From Acinetobacter calcoaceticus (lineage in GTDB: Bacteria > Pseudomonadota > Gammaproteobacteria > Pseudomonadales > Moraxellaceae), in contig NZ_SLVJ01000024.1 in assembly GCF_004345325.1 (NCBI RefSeq), forward strand, positions 1 to 57,230: a stretch of 57,230 bases of DNA, read 5' to 3'. How positions within the stretch are numbered: the first letter of the stretch is position 1; each line of letters begins with the position of its first letter. The position numbers and the translations under genes were made by a program. Positions 27,162 to 34,232 of the stretch are shown here, piece by piece. The notes below the pieces were generated by a model. It was not told the origin of the DNA. It did not search any database and worked only from the letters and a program-made list of their open reading frames with translations.

Positions 27162-27361
27162 CTAAATGACTAAATCACACTTAACTTATTGTTATTAAAA
27201 TAATATTAAATATTTAGTCGGTGAATTAGTAAAGACTAAGTGACTAAGCACAGCTTGAGGATAGTTGCTTGGTTAAGTCAGTTAGTCATGACTAAAAAGA
27301 TGACTTACTAAGTGCAAAGTATTGTAGACAAAGGCTTATAGCGCTATTTAGTCACTTAGTC
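27160..27361. repeat. paired GACTAA iteron-like repeats, candidate replication origin
   Basis: Nine exact copies of GACTAA or its complement TTAGTC within 202 bp: 27160, 27168, 27214(-), 27234, 27242, 27282(-), 27290, 27348(-), 27356(-). Eight of the nine form four pairs whose members start exactly 8 bp apart; one of these pairs is inverted. The segment is AT-rich with ATTAAAATAATATTAAAT between pairs 1 and 2. Location directly after the primase/helicase gene suggests an origin bound by that protein. Confidence 0.7.
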
Positions 27362-27782
27362 GCGTTAATGGGTACAAATATAAAAAACCGTTGAGAATAT
27401 CAAATGTTCATACGGTCATCATTATGGTGAAGAGCTAGCCAGAATGTCTGTAATTTACTAATGATGGTGGGGGGGCTTTCCCGTGCAGTATGGCTATCTA
27501 TAGGTTATTGAAAAACAACAACTCAAGTGGACATAAAAAAGATAAAGAAAGGAAAAGGATTGTTACCAATTAAAGTATCTAATTTATCATTGCTTTACCA
27601 CTAGGATTGAAAAAACACAGTAAACCGCAGCACCATGATCTGTACAATTTTTAAATTACAAACGTGCGCGCGCGCGAGGACATTCATCAAAGCTAAAGCT
27701 ATATAATAATTAGTTAAGAGTAAGTTCATGCATAAATGACTTTGAATAGTCCTGATAAGATGCAGCGCTAGCAAAGCGTGAT
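27362..27782. other. non-coding part of the element
   Basis: No gene supported. Contains G7 at about 27469-27475, and an alternating purine-pyrimidine run at 27663-27676 (CGTGCGCGCGCGCG) of the kind that can adopt Z-DNA. Could be part of a larger origin or a decayed cargo site. Confidence 0.3.
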
Positions 27783-27804
27783 TTGTACACTGAGATGTAC
27801 ACTA
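27783..27804. promoter_or_regulatory. TGTACAC-type dyad near attR
   Basis: TTGTACACTGAGATGTACAC plus TA; 19 of 22 bases match the site at 21453-21474. It lies 57 bp inside attR, while the other copy lies 31 bp inside attL. Candidate integrase arm site. Confidence 0.55.
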
Positions 27805-27861
27805 TAAATTTTAATAAAATATTATCCAACTATATCAGCAATATACAATCTACTTCGGTAT

Positions 27862-27968
27862 TGGTCATGCCTACCAAATATGTCAAATCATATAAACTCG
27901 TTTAGTCTTATATGAATATCAAAGCCCTGAATCTTAACGATTTAGGGCTTTTTTATTGCCTTGTATAA
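27862..27968. repeat. attR: 107-bp attachment-site repeat, distal copy
   Basis: Exact copy of 21315-21421. It contains only the last 15 bases of the tRNA, so it is not a second tRNA gene. Beyond it lies an IS3-family scar rather than an obvious conserved core gene. Confidence 0.95.
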
Positions 27969-28011
27969 ACTGATCCTAGTCTAATTATTAGACTTTACGG
28001 AGCAGTACTCC

Positions 28012-28083
28012 TCATCCCTCTAAGTTTTTCAAATATTCTTGTTTAAAGGCTTCGGGACTAACCTAGCCATTTGCAGAGTGTCG
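28012..28083 (-). pseudogene. IS3-family transposase (OrfB) C-terminal remnant
   Basis: Reverse-strand translation gives RRHSANG, a stop, then VSPEAFKQEYLKNLEG and the natural stop. RRHS-x-G-x-x-SPEAF is the conserved IS3-family OrfB ending, with a Trp codon changed to stop. Upstream homology ends immediately, so only 24 codons survive. Confidence 0.8.
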
Positions 28084-28514
28084 TCAAATTCAACCATGCT
28101 TATTTGATTAAATTAACCCAAAACATCAACCATCATGATCATGATGATAGTTGAGTGATGCTTGCTAGTGGTCTACGGGAATCTTCGGGCACTTATATCA
28201 ATGCATAAGATGGTCATGCTTTCAATAAAGAATATGCTCAAAACTGGACACACTGAACCGTGCCCACATCGACATATGATTATGAATCAACTGATAGGAT
28301 GCTATATGGGATATGTTTAAGCTATCGACATATATGATAAGAAAGGCACCATCACCGATTAGCGTACTTCGGGATGTAAATATTAGATTCAATACTGAAA
28401 AAGCGTTTTACACTTTTCGCATGTGGTGGCTTTTGAATAGATCTGCTAAAACCCAGAGGCAGACACGCTATATTCACAAGTATAAAAATGAACGTTATTA
28501 GAGACTGTTAAAAC
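28084..28514. other. scrambled intergenic region
   Basis: About 430 bp with no well-supported gene. A 62-codon frame at 28313-28501 has a Lys/Arg-rich ending but no convincing ribosome site or homology. Contains the self-complementary CATCATGATCATGATGAT at about 28131-28148. Confidence 0.3.
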
Positions 28515-28913
28515 ATGAAACCGATTATCCTCCTAGCCCTGATGCTTTTAGCGACAACGAGTTTTGCTGAACAGCTTATTTTTAGCTGTAAAGCTAGATG
28601 GGGAAAAGAAATAAAAGTTATTCAGGATGGTGTGAATTATCAATTTAGCTATGGCTGGCCAAATAAACCAAGGCTAGTTTTTAACAATAGTGAGTCACAG
28701 TTAAAAGAGCATGCGGCTAATTGGGAGGACAATGAAACAAGCCGCGTGGGATTGCGTAATATGTTTTTCCAACACGGCGTGTACACCTATCATCTTCGGT
28801 CAAGTATCAATCGAATGAAGGATGAGTATATTTATCACGCTGGTGTATATGTATTTAAAAATGATAAAAAACAAAAATATATAAAATGTTTGACTCAGCC
28901 AAGTGTTCGTTGA
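28515..28913 (+). CDS. small secreted protein, unknown
   Basis: 132 residues. MKPIILLALMLLATTSFA is a strong Sec signal peptide, cleaved after SFA. The mature part has two cysteines (FSCKARWG and YIKCLTQ) at opposite ends that could form a disulfide, and alternating aromatic strands. No family recognised. First of three consecutive rightward secreted proteins in the accessory zone. Confidence 0.65.
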   Translation: MKPIILLALMLLATTSFAEQLIFSCKARWGKEIKVIQDGVNYQFSYGWPNKPRLVFNNSESQLKEHAANWEDNETSRVGLRNMFFQHGVYTYHLRSSINRMKDEYIYHAGVYVFKNDKKQKYIKCLTQPSVR

Positions 28914-28995
28914 AAGACAACGTTGCGGGCTGTAGTAGTTGCATAAATATGGCGGATAGGGATAATGCGTTATATTTAATGTATTGTTTAAATTT

Positions 28996-29349
28996 ATGAA
29001 AAAATTGATTATTGGTACTTTATTAATGCTTGGTTTCAATGTAAATGCACTTGCAAATGACTTGGAAGATGCTTGTACCAAGATGAGTGCAACAGCAAGC
29101 GGTATAATGGCGGCTAGACAGGAAGGTGTTGATAAAAATGATTTTTTAGCACTGGTTATGAAAGAATCACCAGAAGACACGCCTCAAAACCGTATGGTAT
29201 TTAGGTATATAAAAGATATTATGGATAATGCATATGCAATGCCTGTGGTTCAGTCTCAGGATGCCAAACGGCAAGCTGTCTCTGCATTTCAAACAGAGAT
29301 GCACAAGCTTTGTATGAGCAATATGGAAAATATGTTTAAACGCAAATAA
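28996..29349 (+). CDS. small secreted protein, unknown
   Basis: 117 residues from the ATG at 28996; the frame is open to a TTG at 28984 that would add four residues before the Lys-Lys start. Signal peptide to about NALA. The mature protein is helical with two cysteines (EDACTKM, HKLCMSN) near its two ends and an ARQEGVDKNDF loop; I recall similar small periplasmic proteins in Acinetobacter, but function is not known. TA-immunity or T6SS-immunity is a guess only. Confidence 0.65.
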   Translation: MKKLIIGTLLMLGFNVNALANDLEDACTKMSATASGIMAARQEGVDKNDFLALVMKESPEDTPQNRMVFRYIKDIMDNAYAMPVVQSQDAKRQAVSAFQTEMHKLCMSNMENMFKRK

Positions 29350-29421
29350 TTGAAGTATTGTCGCTCGCCCACTTCAGTTGATTTCACGTATCATTGGCCA
29401 AAAAAATTGTTCGAGTTGTAG

Positions 29422-30120
29422 ATGATGAAATTGTTGCTTGTCGCCGCATGTCTAGTATCGATTACTGCGAGTGCCAATGAGTTACGCTGTGTCGATAGTT
29501 ATCCGCTGTTTAAGAAGCTTGATAATGACTCGGTTTTTTTATTTCAGCATATGCACTTTGAAGATATGAAAAAATTTAGTGATAAATATAGCTATACCTT
29601 GTTATTTAGTGCACAGCATCCAGCGCAGACATTTAGTTATGGAAAATGGAAAGATAAAGCACAGGCAGAACAAGATGCCAGATCATTTCATAGATTTAGC
29701 AAGTCATTAAATTTAAAAGTGCAAGAATATCGCTATAACTCACCGAAGCTGAATTACATATCAACTCAGGGGGAGGTCTGCGTGGTGCCTGTGGTATTTA
29801 AATACACCATGTTGGAAAAAGAATATGTTCATGAATACGATATGATTTATGTTCGCAACTTGAATGCGAAGAAATGGCGCGCTTTTAAATATATCGGCAT
29901 TGAAACAAAAAAAGATTTTGATGAGTTTTTTCCAGATTTTCCCAACACAGTGAGATTGTCTGATCAAAAGGTCAATGGACTGAACTATGCTGATTCTGGT
30001 TATGCCATGAGCAATGCGATTTATCAGGAATTTGATTTTGAGATCACGGATGAAGTAACGCAAGGGTGGGAAAAGGAAAAGCAAGAATCTGCAACGCTTT
30101 TAAAAAATAATGGTTATTAA
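29422..30120 (+). CDS. secreted protein, unknown
   Basis: 232 residues, starting at one of two adjacent ATGs (29422 or 29425). Signal peptide MKLLLVAACLVSITASA. The mature part is rich in aromatic and charged residues, with Cys in LRCVDSY and EVCVVPV. A soluble periplasmic protein is likely. No domain recognised. Confidence 0.65.
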   Translation: MMKLLLVAACLVSITASANELRCVDSYPLFKKLDNDSVFLFQHMHFEDMKKFSDKYSYTLLFSAQHPAQTFSYGKWKDKAQAEQDARSFHRFSKSLNLKVQEYRYNSPKLNYISTQGEVCVVPVVFKYTMLEKEYVHEYDMIYVRNLNAKKWRAFKYIGIETKKDFDEFFPDFPNTVRLSDQKVNGLNYADSGYAMSNAIYQEFDFEITDEVTQGWEKEKQESATLLKNNGY

Positions 30121-30243
30121 TGGGTGATGCGAGAGGGGTATTTCATTTGTTGGGGGTGGAATACTTAACAGCTAAACGCCGAATTATGACGCTTCACATA
30201 ACTTTTCATGTACTTTTATAGATCAATATCATTTATATTCAAA

Positions 30244-30326
30244 TTGCTAAGTCTAGGGTAGTTCCCGAAAGTTGAATACCCAAATCGAATGACTTTGCTA
30301 CTTTTTTGGGATGTTGTGGGGGAAGT
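30244..30326 (+). promoter_or_regulatory. conserved structured leader, copy 2
   Basis: Counterpart of 23590-23673. GCTAAGTC (30246-30253) pairs with GACTTTGC (30291-30298) at 7 of 8 positions, enclosing GGGTA (30256-30260) with TACCC (30277-30281). The ribosome site GTGGGGG and AAGT before ATG are also shared. The downstream protein differs from that of copy 1. Confidence 0.6.
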
Positions 30327-31559
30327 ATGATAGGTTTATTTGATGAAATTTATAAAGAAAAGTATAAATATATAAATGCCTTAGATGCATTATATTTTTT
30401 AGTCAGTACAGATAACTATCCTGTATCTAAAATAGCAAAATTCTTACTAACTCATAACTACCATAAATCGACAAAAACCTATAAAGAAAACCATCTTGAA
30501 CAAATGGAGCTTGTTGACTCTAATCAAGAGGACTCATCAATTGAATCTTATTATCAAATTACTAAAGATATTCTAAATAAAGCACTCGATAATTTTATTT
30601 ACAATGATGATGATCGTATTCAGCCCTACAAAAAAACTGATTATCAGGACTACTTTTGGTTAAAAGAAGATCTTTTTAATTTTGAGGGGTTTAAAAAATT
30701 AGGGGTTAAAGTTGAGAATGATGACTATGAAAAGTACTTGAATTATAAAAGGATAGATGAGCTTGACGAAGTATCTAGAGTGCAAAAAGCATTTAAAGAC
30801 TGGGAAGGAAATTTAAATTCATATTGGAACTTAAGAGTTTTACCAAAAATATTTGAAATTCCTGACGATAGAGCAACCCTTTTAGATATTTTAAGAATTG
30901 CTGTTAAAAATTACACGATAAGCTATCAATTCCTAGAATCATTCTTCCACAATTTCATATATTGCCCTAATGACAATTTACTAGATAAAACTCAAAATAA
31001 TATTTTGTTAAAGCTTATTGAAGATTTGGCAAATACAACAAGCGGACGATTATATCGCCCGATTAATCTTGATGATATTTTAATGAATAGTTCTTCATTG
31101 GCCTTGGTACATTGGGATGTTGATGATCTTGCAGCATTCTTTGTTAAACAAGATAATAAAATGTATGAGTATGAAAATATTTGGCCTAGATTTTACAGAA
31201 GAGAGAGTGACAATGAAACCTTATTACACGAAAACAAAAAGCTTAAATTAGAATTGAACCAAGCAAAAGAACGCATAAAGCAATTAGAAGAAAAGGAAGT
31301 GCAAAGCCCAGCAAATAAAAATGCAATAAATGACGCTGAAATAAACTTAATTAACAGTGATTTACTTTTAATTGCTGCATTATTAAATATGCTCCAAAAT
31401 GAAATAGAAGCTAAAGGTAATAAATCACAGGCAAAGATATTGCAAAGGATTGAAGATGAGCATGAAGGGATTAAAGGTTTATCGAAAAGCCGCACAGAGA
31501 AAATTATGGGTAGTGCAAATGGTTTATATAAGCCATTGATAAATAAAAGAATGAAATAA
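30327..31559 (+). CDS. unknown protein behind conserved leader, with coiled coil
   Basis: 410 residues from the ATG at 30327 (GGGGGA 4 bases upstream); an in-frame TTG at 30306 lies in the leader. Residues to about 285 are Asp/Tyr/Asn-rich with no recognised domain. About 290-325 (ENKKLKLELNQAKERIKQLEEKE) is a clear coiled coil. The last about 70 residues (LLLIAALLNMLQNEIEAKGNKSQAKILQRIEDEHEGIKGLSKSRTEKIMGSANG) form a helical domain of DNA-binding look. The order N-domain, coiled coil, helical C-domain parallels the protein at 23674. Function unknown. Confidence 0.75.
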   Translation: MIGLFDEIYKEKYKYINALDALYFLVSTDNYPVSKIAKFLLTHNYHKSTKTYKENHLEQMELVDSNQEDSSIESYYQITKDILNKALDNFIYNDDDRIQPYKKTDYQDYFWLKEDLFNFEGFKKLGVKVENDDYEKYLNYKRIDELDEVSRVQKAFKDWEGNLNSYWNLRVLPKIFEIPDDRATLLDILRIAVKNYTISYQFLESFFHNFIYCPNDNLLDKTQNNILLKLIEDLANTTSGRLYRPINLDDILMNSSSLALVHWDVDDLAAFFVKQDNKMYEYENIWPRFYRRESDNETLLHENKKLKLELNQAKERIKQLEEKEVQSPANKNAINDAEINLINSDLLLIAALLNMLQNEIEAKGNKSQAKILQRIEDEHEGIKGLSKSRTEKIMGSANGLYKPLINKRMK

Positions 31560-31661
31560 ATTTTTATTGCAAATGAAATTTTAACTTATTGCATGAAATG
31601 ATTAAAAAAACAATATCTTAAATACTAGCTCCATCATATTAATCAATGTGGAGCTAAACCA

Positions 31662-32024
31662 ATGCAACCAATTCAACTTACTTTCAATCAATCCAGCAAC
31701 TTTCTAAACATTAAGCACAGTGCTTTGCTTGAACTCATCCTAAATGACCAGACTTTCCCAAAGCCTTATAAAGGGGGCGAGTCATGCCAAGCGCCTGTCT
31801 ACTTCGACTTTATTGAATTGCTTGAATGGCAGAACAAGCAAAAAGTTCAATTATCAAACTCTAAAGCACACCGAATACAGCAGGTTCAGACCCCAGTATT
31901 AAGCTGTGGTTCCAAGATCATCTTGGTGCAGGTTCAGACTAAACAACCATTATGGATCTCAGCTATAAATTTAGTGCTGAATGCTTTAAGGCTTGCAGAG
32001 GTAATCATGCAATATATCTCATAA
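31662..32024 (+). CDS. AlpA-like regulator, paralogue in decayed element
   Basis: 120 residues. Residues 1-69 align without gaps to the protein at 24738 (about 37 identical), including FPKPYKGGES and VYFDF. The remaining about 50 residues have no counterpart and read like run-on translation beyond the original end, so the C-terminus was probably altered by rearrangement. No primase/helicase gene follows; IS3-family scar sequence does instead. Confidence 0.7.
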   Translation: MQPIQLTFNQSSNFLNIKHSALLELILNDQTFPKPYKGGESCQAPVYFDFIELLEWQNKQKVQLSNSKAHRIQQVQTPVLSCGSKIILVQVQTKQPLWISAINLVLNALRLAEVIMQYIS

Positions 32025-32114
32025 ATGCATTTGCACAGTGAAATATGCCCTGAAACATGTGAGTTCAGGGTCAGTCATTCATCGATGTTAAAACACAAAT
32101 GCAGTGTGAGGATA

Positions 32115-32150
32115 GGTAATGCTCCCTAAAAATAATTGAACTTAAAAGTA
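32115..32150. repeat. IS3-family left-end relic, copy 1
   Basis: Starts GGTAATGCTCCCTAAAA and ends CTTAAAAGTA; 31 of 36 bases match 35859-35894. It lies 36 bp before the truncated OrfA at 32186, the spacing expected for an IS end before its first gene. Confidence 0.55.
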
Positions 32151-32185
32151 GAAAATCTAGTACCCTTGATTTAAGGAGATTTTCT

Positions 32186-32272
32186 ATGAAAACATCTAAG
32201 TATTCAGATAGCTTAATCATGAGTATTTTAAATCAAGCCTCACAGCCGTGGGGTTTTTTAACACCTAAATAA
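32186..32272 (+). pseudogene. IS3-family OrfA N-terminal remnant
   Basis: ATG at 32186 with AAGGAG upstream; translation begins MKTSKYSDSLIMSILNQA, the typical IS3-family OrfA start, then loses homology at about residue 18 and stops at residue 28. The break shows that the rest of the IS was deleted. Confidence 0.8.
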
Positions 32273-32306
32273 AACCCCGATAGCGACCAACTACCGGGGT
32301 TTATTT
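32272..32306 (+). terminator. rho-independent terminator
   Basis: AAACCCCG (32272-32279) pairs with CGGGGTTT (32295-32302) across a 15-base loop, followed by ATTTTC. It separates the IS scar from the small-ORF pair downstream. Confidence 0.65.
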
Positions 32307-32374
32307 TCACTAACTGAGAAAGCCAAGGTGAAAACATGAACTAATTTTAACTGATTATTTGGGTGATTCAAATC

Positions 32375-32503
32375 ATGAATAACGATAAAAACAAGCTTGG
32401 TAAAACTTCTATTGAATGTAAGATGAATCAATCTTGTAAACATGAATTAGAAACTATGAAAGCTACTTCATTAGAATTAACAGATGTTGGTGGTATTGAA
32501 TGA
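32375..32503 (+). CDS. 42-residue protein overlapping a lipoprotein gene
   Basis: ATG at 32375, TGA at 32501-32503, sharing ATGA with the start of the next gene. Translation begins MNNDKNKLGKTSIECKMNQS and has two cysteines. Soluble, polar, no known family. The overlap favours a real, coupled reading frame, but its start has only a weak ribosome site (GGGTGA). Confidence 0.4.
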   Translation: MNNDKNKLGKTSIECKMNQSCKHELETMKATSLELTDVGGIE

Positions 32504-32820
32504 GAATAATCATTGGTTTGGTCTTAGTTTTAGGTCTCACGGGCTGTATTGAAACCAAGGCTGAGAAGCGTGAGCGTTTAGCTGATATTGAAATTAAACT
32601 GCTTAAAAAGCGGGATTACGCGAAAACAACTCAAGAGCGATGCGATCGAATGCTAGGTGATTTTCAAGACACAGTCGAAGAGAACTCAACAAACCTCAAG
32701 AGGCTTTCTGAGGACGCTAAGATGGCATCATACTTCTGTGATAGTGCTAAAAATGCCCAATTAGGTATAACCATGCTCGAGGAGGAAATCAAGGCTCTAA
32801 GTGATGAAATAGGTGATTAA
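32500..32820 (+). CDS. small lipoprotein with coiled-coil body
   Basis: 106 residues. MRIIIGLVLVLGLTGC is a lipoprotein signal with lipobox LTGC, so Cys16 should be lipidated. The body is charged and helical (ERLADIEIKLLKKRDYAKTTQERC, ITMLEEEIKALSDEIGD) with heptad-like patterns. It shares ATGA with the 42-residue frame upstream. The size and overlap recall lysis-type (spanin-like) gene pairs, but there is no holin or endolysin nearby, so this is only a thought. Confidence 0.6.
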   Translation: MRIIIGLVLVLGLTGCIETKAEKRERLADIEIKLLKKRDYAKTTQERCDRMLGDFQDTVEENSTNLKRLSEDAKMASYFCDSAKNAQLGITMLEEEIKALSDEIGD

Positions 32821-32841
32821 AGATCACTTGAAACATCCTGC

Positions 32842-32858
32842 CCACTCCGGGTGGTTTT
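32842..32858 (+). terminator. terminator after the lipoprotein gene
   Basis: CCAC-TCCGG-GTGG followed by TTTT, 21 bp after the lipoprotein stop. Short stem, moderate confidence. Confidence 0.5.
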
Positions 32859-33285
32859 AAAACGCCAAATCAAATGGCGGCAGACTTCTATAAGTTAGCT
32901 GCATAGAATCTCCCAAGTTGAAGTCTCCAGTAAATTCAGCACACATCAGGACGGCAGTGTGGGGGCTGACTAATATTGTCTAAAAATTGAGATTTAACTT
33001 AGAAGGAAGTTATTCTGTACTTAGCTAACGGGCATCGTCTTATATCCGACTTTAAATCAGATGATGGTTGAGGGTGCTTTTTAAAAAATTTAGCTAAAAG
33101 GTTTGGTGGTATTCACTAAAGGTTTAAGCATCTTTTTTAGTGCATTATTATACCTTTAGTATAGTTTAAGATATTGATAATATTAAACTTATACCACAGA
33201 TATAATAATGGTTGAGTGTGAGGAATATCCTTTAAATACAGCTAGATAGAGTCTGTTGATCTATCCTTTTGTGAACATTTATAGG
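32859..33285. other. intergenic stretch
   Basis: No gene supported. Contains AAATCAGATGATGGTTGAGGG at about 33053, a near copy of which is at about 36389. Confidence 0.3.
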
Positions 33286-33313
33286 TTGACTAATATTACT
33301 CTTGTGATATTTT
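33286..33313 (+). promoter_or_regulatory. sigma-70-type promoter for the DUF3800-associated RNA
   Basis: TTGACT (33286-33291), 16-bp spacer, TATTTT (33308-33313). This predicts transcription from about 33320, just before the structured RNA. Visual match only. Confidence 0.55.
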
Positions 33314-33319
33314 AGTTGT

Positions 33320-33458
33320 GTAGTCGCAGCGCGGTATAAATACTCCACGCCTAGGCTGAGGTACGATAAATTCTGCGATAATCGTAAACTTACTGTAAGT
33401 AAGTTGCCTCTAGGTGCCGCACCATTTATATTTAACCCCGTCATTACGGGGTTTTCTT
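33320..33458 (+). ncRNA. structured RNA upstream of DUF3800 gene
   Basis: About 139 nt with a nested multi-branch fold readable by eye. P1 is GCGGTA (33331-33336) with TGCCGC (33415-33420). P2 is CCTA and GAGG (33350-33353, 33358-33361, GGCT bulge) with CCTC and TAGG (33407-33414). P3 is TACGAT (33362-33367) with ATCGTA (33381-33386). P4 is AACTTAC (33387-33393) with GTAAGTT (33399-33405). P2, P3 and P4 abut, so they can stack. A terminator ends the RNA. From memory, comparative searches have named several RNA motifs found upstream of DUF3800 genes; this is likely one of them or a relative. Confidence 0.75.
33434..33458 (+). terminator. terminator between the structured RNA and DUF3800
   Basis: AACCCCG (33434-33440), loop TCATTA, CGGGGTT (33447-33453), then TTCTTATTT. 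It ends only 8-13 bases before the DUF3800 start codon, so DUF3800 expression needs read-through or a separate start of transcription. Confidence 0.8.
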
Positions 33459-33466
33459 ATTTCTAC

Positions 33467-34174
33467 ATGCGCACATTTATATATTTGGATGAAAGTGGGG
33501 ATTTGGGTTGGAATATGTGCGACCCATATCAGCAGGGCGGTTCAAGTCGGATGCTTACATTGGCAGCCATTTGTATGCCGGAAGAAAAATCCAAATATAT
33601 TCAAAGGATTGTTCGAGCGCTCTACATTAAAAGAAAGCGACCCTTAAAGAATGAGCTTAAATCTGTGGATTTAAATTCAGCAGACAAAGATTTGTTTCTA
33701 AAGCTCACTACAAAATTATTATCAGAGCATCCTGATATTCAAATCAGATCAATAACTGTTAGCAAGCCTCATGTGAGTGCTAGATTTAAACAAGATCCAA
33801 ATGTTCTTTATAACTACATGGTAAAGCTTCTTTTATTGAAAAAGATTTGCCAATCAACATTTGTTGATTTTATGCCTGACCGAAGGAGCGAGAGGGTAAA
33901 TACTAAGTGGAATATGGGAGAATATTTAAATCAAATGATTCAGGAAGCTAGCATAGAGCACGATATAAAAAATCAGTGCTGTAATGTAACGCCAATGGAT
34001 AGTTCAAAATCTTTGGAATTGCAATTTATTGATTTTTATGCCGGATTGATATGGTCCATGTATGAGTACAATGACAAGCGTATGCGATATTTCATGTGCG
34101 CCAACCGATTAACAAATTACACTTTGTTTTTCCCTAAAGAGGAAAAACAAGACACCATTATTGTGACTGAGTGA
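33467..34174 (+). CDS. DUF3800 protein (RNase H-like fold family)
   Basis: 235 residues from the ATG at 33467. The hallmark N-terminus FIYLDESGDLG supplies the first acidic residues of the family's presumed RNase H-like active site; a later VDFMPDRRSER and LQFIDFYAGLIW match the expected distal acidic motifs. DUF3800 proteins are of unknown function, common in accessory regions and suspected of defence or nucleic-acid roles. The frame is open to a TTG at 33404, but that lies inside the structured RNA. No Shine-Dalgarno sequence is visible before the ATG (TTCTTATTTCTAC), which suggests weak or controlled translation. Confidence 0.85.
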   Translation: MRTFIYLDESGDLGWNMCDPYQQGGSSRMLTLAAICMPEEKSKYIQRIVRALYIKRKRPLKNELKSVDLNSADKDLFLKLTTKLLSEHPDIQIRSITVSKPHVSARFKQDPNVLYNYMVKLLLLKKICQSTFVDFMPDRRSERVNTKWNMGEYLNQMIQEASIEHDIKNQCCNVTPMDSSKSLELQFIDFYAGLIWSMYEYNDKRMRYFMCANRLTNYTLFFPKEEKQDTIIVTE

Positions 34175-34232
34175 AATAGCCTAAGTAATATAAATCCAAG
34201 CATATTCAGATCAAAGCACGGTATAGGAAAAT

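Noticed and set aside
27663..27676. Alternating CG run as a functional Z-DNA site
   Set aside because: Only 14 bases; Z-DNA potential alone is not evidence of a role.
27862..27876. tRNA-like end sequence at attR
   Set aside because: Only the last 15 bases of tRNA-Val are present; not a tRNA gene.
28313..28501. 62-codon frame
   Set aside because: No ribosome site or homology; sits among IS and element scars.
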